From an uncultured bacterium (lineage in GTDB: Bacteria > Cyanobacteriota > Vampirovibrionia > Gastranaerophilales > Gastranaerophilaceae): a DNA stretch of 64,000 nucleotides. Under the pieces are notes generated by a model. The model was not told the DNA's origin, made no database searches, and saw only the letters and a program-made list of their open reading frames with translations. The stretch is from NCBI GenBank assembly GCA_902794035.1, contig CADBFN010000003.1:62452-126451 (forward strand). Direction: 5' to 3'. Position 1 is the stretch's first letter. Each line of letters opens with the position of its first letter. Of this stretch, positions 63,803 through 64,000 are shown in pieces. The position numbers and the translations under genes were made by a program.

Positions 63803-64000
63803 GCTCTAATCCTTTCATTTTTTATGATTACTGTATTCTTTTTTACCATAATCACCACCATGGCTCGGACTTTATTAGCACACACAGCCATAGCCATGAC
63901 ATTCTTATTTCTGTATAAATATATAAACGAATTTTTCGATATCAATATTTACTATTTTGGGGTAAATGTTAATAAAAATTTACAATAATCTTATTAAAAA
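63803..64000. other. Upstream region of the TPS adhesin gene
   Basis: 198 bases that hold the adhesin's ribosome-binding site and presumably its promoter, reading to the left. No -35/-10 pair stands out, and I see no gene. Confidence 0.4.

Noticed and set aside
63728..63988. 86-codon plus-strand open frame near the right end
   Set aside because: Overlaps the start of the adhesin gene in the opposite direction, low-complexity Phe/Thr/Ile content, no ribosome-binding site.

Overview
The window is AT-rich, gene-dense bacterial DNA with no plasmid or prophage backbone. The gene set fits a non-photosynthetic gut relative of Cyanobacteria (Candidatus Melainabacteria / Vampirovibrionia, most likely Gastranaerophilales). 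The clues are a Tic20-like membrane protein beside rpsL-rpsG, an AMIN-domain cell-wall amidase, a cyanobacterial-style ClpC, pyruvate:ferredoxin oxidoreductase as the central anaerobic enzyme, glycogen synthase, flagellar genes, and diderm surface proteins. The assignment is inferred from gene content, not from a search.

Layout. 1-6.8 kb (minus strand): start of rpiB, then a flagellar fliJ / fliK-like / flgG-like operon, a small secreted protein, ribosomal protein S1 and valS. 6.9-14.8 kb: three very unusual paralogous surface proteins, each with a type IV prepilin N-terminus, a YadA/tail-fibre-like head and a C-terminal S74 auto-chaperone. metK lies among them behind a leader that looks like a translational RNA switch. 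14.9-24.4 kb: nucleotide-sugar epimerase directly behind tRNA-Thr, a glycine-rich orphan, TPR protein, Tic20-like protein, rpsL-rpsG, a glutaredoxin paired with a hybrid-cluster-protein homologue that has lost most of its metal ligands, and wecB. 24.5-30.2 kb: nifJ, an L,D-transpeptidase, a guanine-deaminase-like enzyme and an SGNH hydrolase. 30.2-39.6 kb: one 9.4-kb autotransporter gene carrying an in-frame palindromic repeat element. 39.9-40.5 kb: tRNA-Arg flanked by partial copies of itself. 40.6-48.5 kb: amidase-murI, DedA, HU, mnmE, and a glycosyltransferase-adk-radical SAM cluster. 48.6-59.3 kb: a membrane-anchored glycogen-synthase-like protein, clpC, a zinc-ribbon/ATPase-like giant protein and glgA. 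59.4-63.8 kb: a two-partner-secretion adhesin joined through a (D/E)PPT minisatellite to a PilZ domain. A 7-bp tandem duplication currently breaks its reading frame.

How it fits together. Housekeeping genes are interleaved with three different classes of surface or adhesion protein (pilin-anchored S74 fibres, a type Va autotransporter, a type Vb TPS adhesin), with envelope enzymes (amidase, glutamate racemase, L,D-transpeptidase) and with polysaccharide enzymes (two epimerases, glycosyltransferases, glycogen synthase). Several genes have a -10 box exactly 6 bp before the ATG and no Shine-Dalgarno sequence, which suggests leaderless transcripts. Many transcripts end in strong hairpins, some of which overlap stop codons. 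The most novel items are the pilin/S74 family, the TPS-PilZ fusion with its slip-prone repeat, the metK leader and the ligand-poor HCP homologue.
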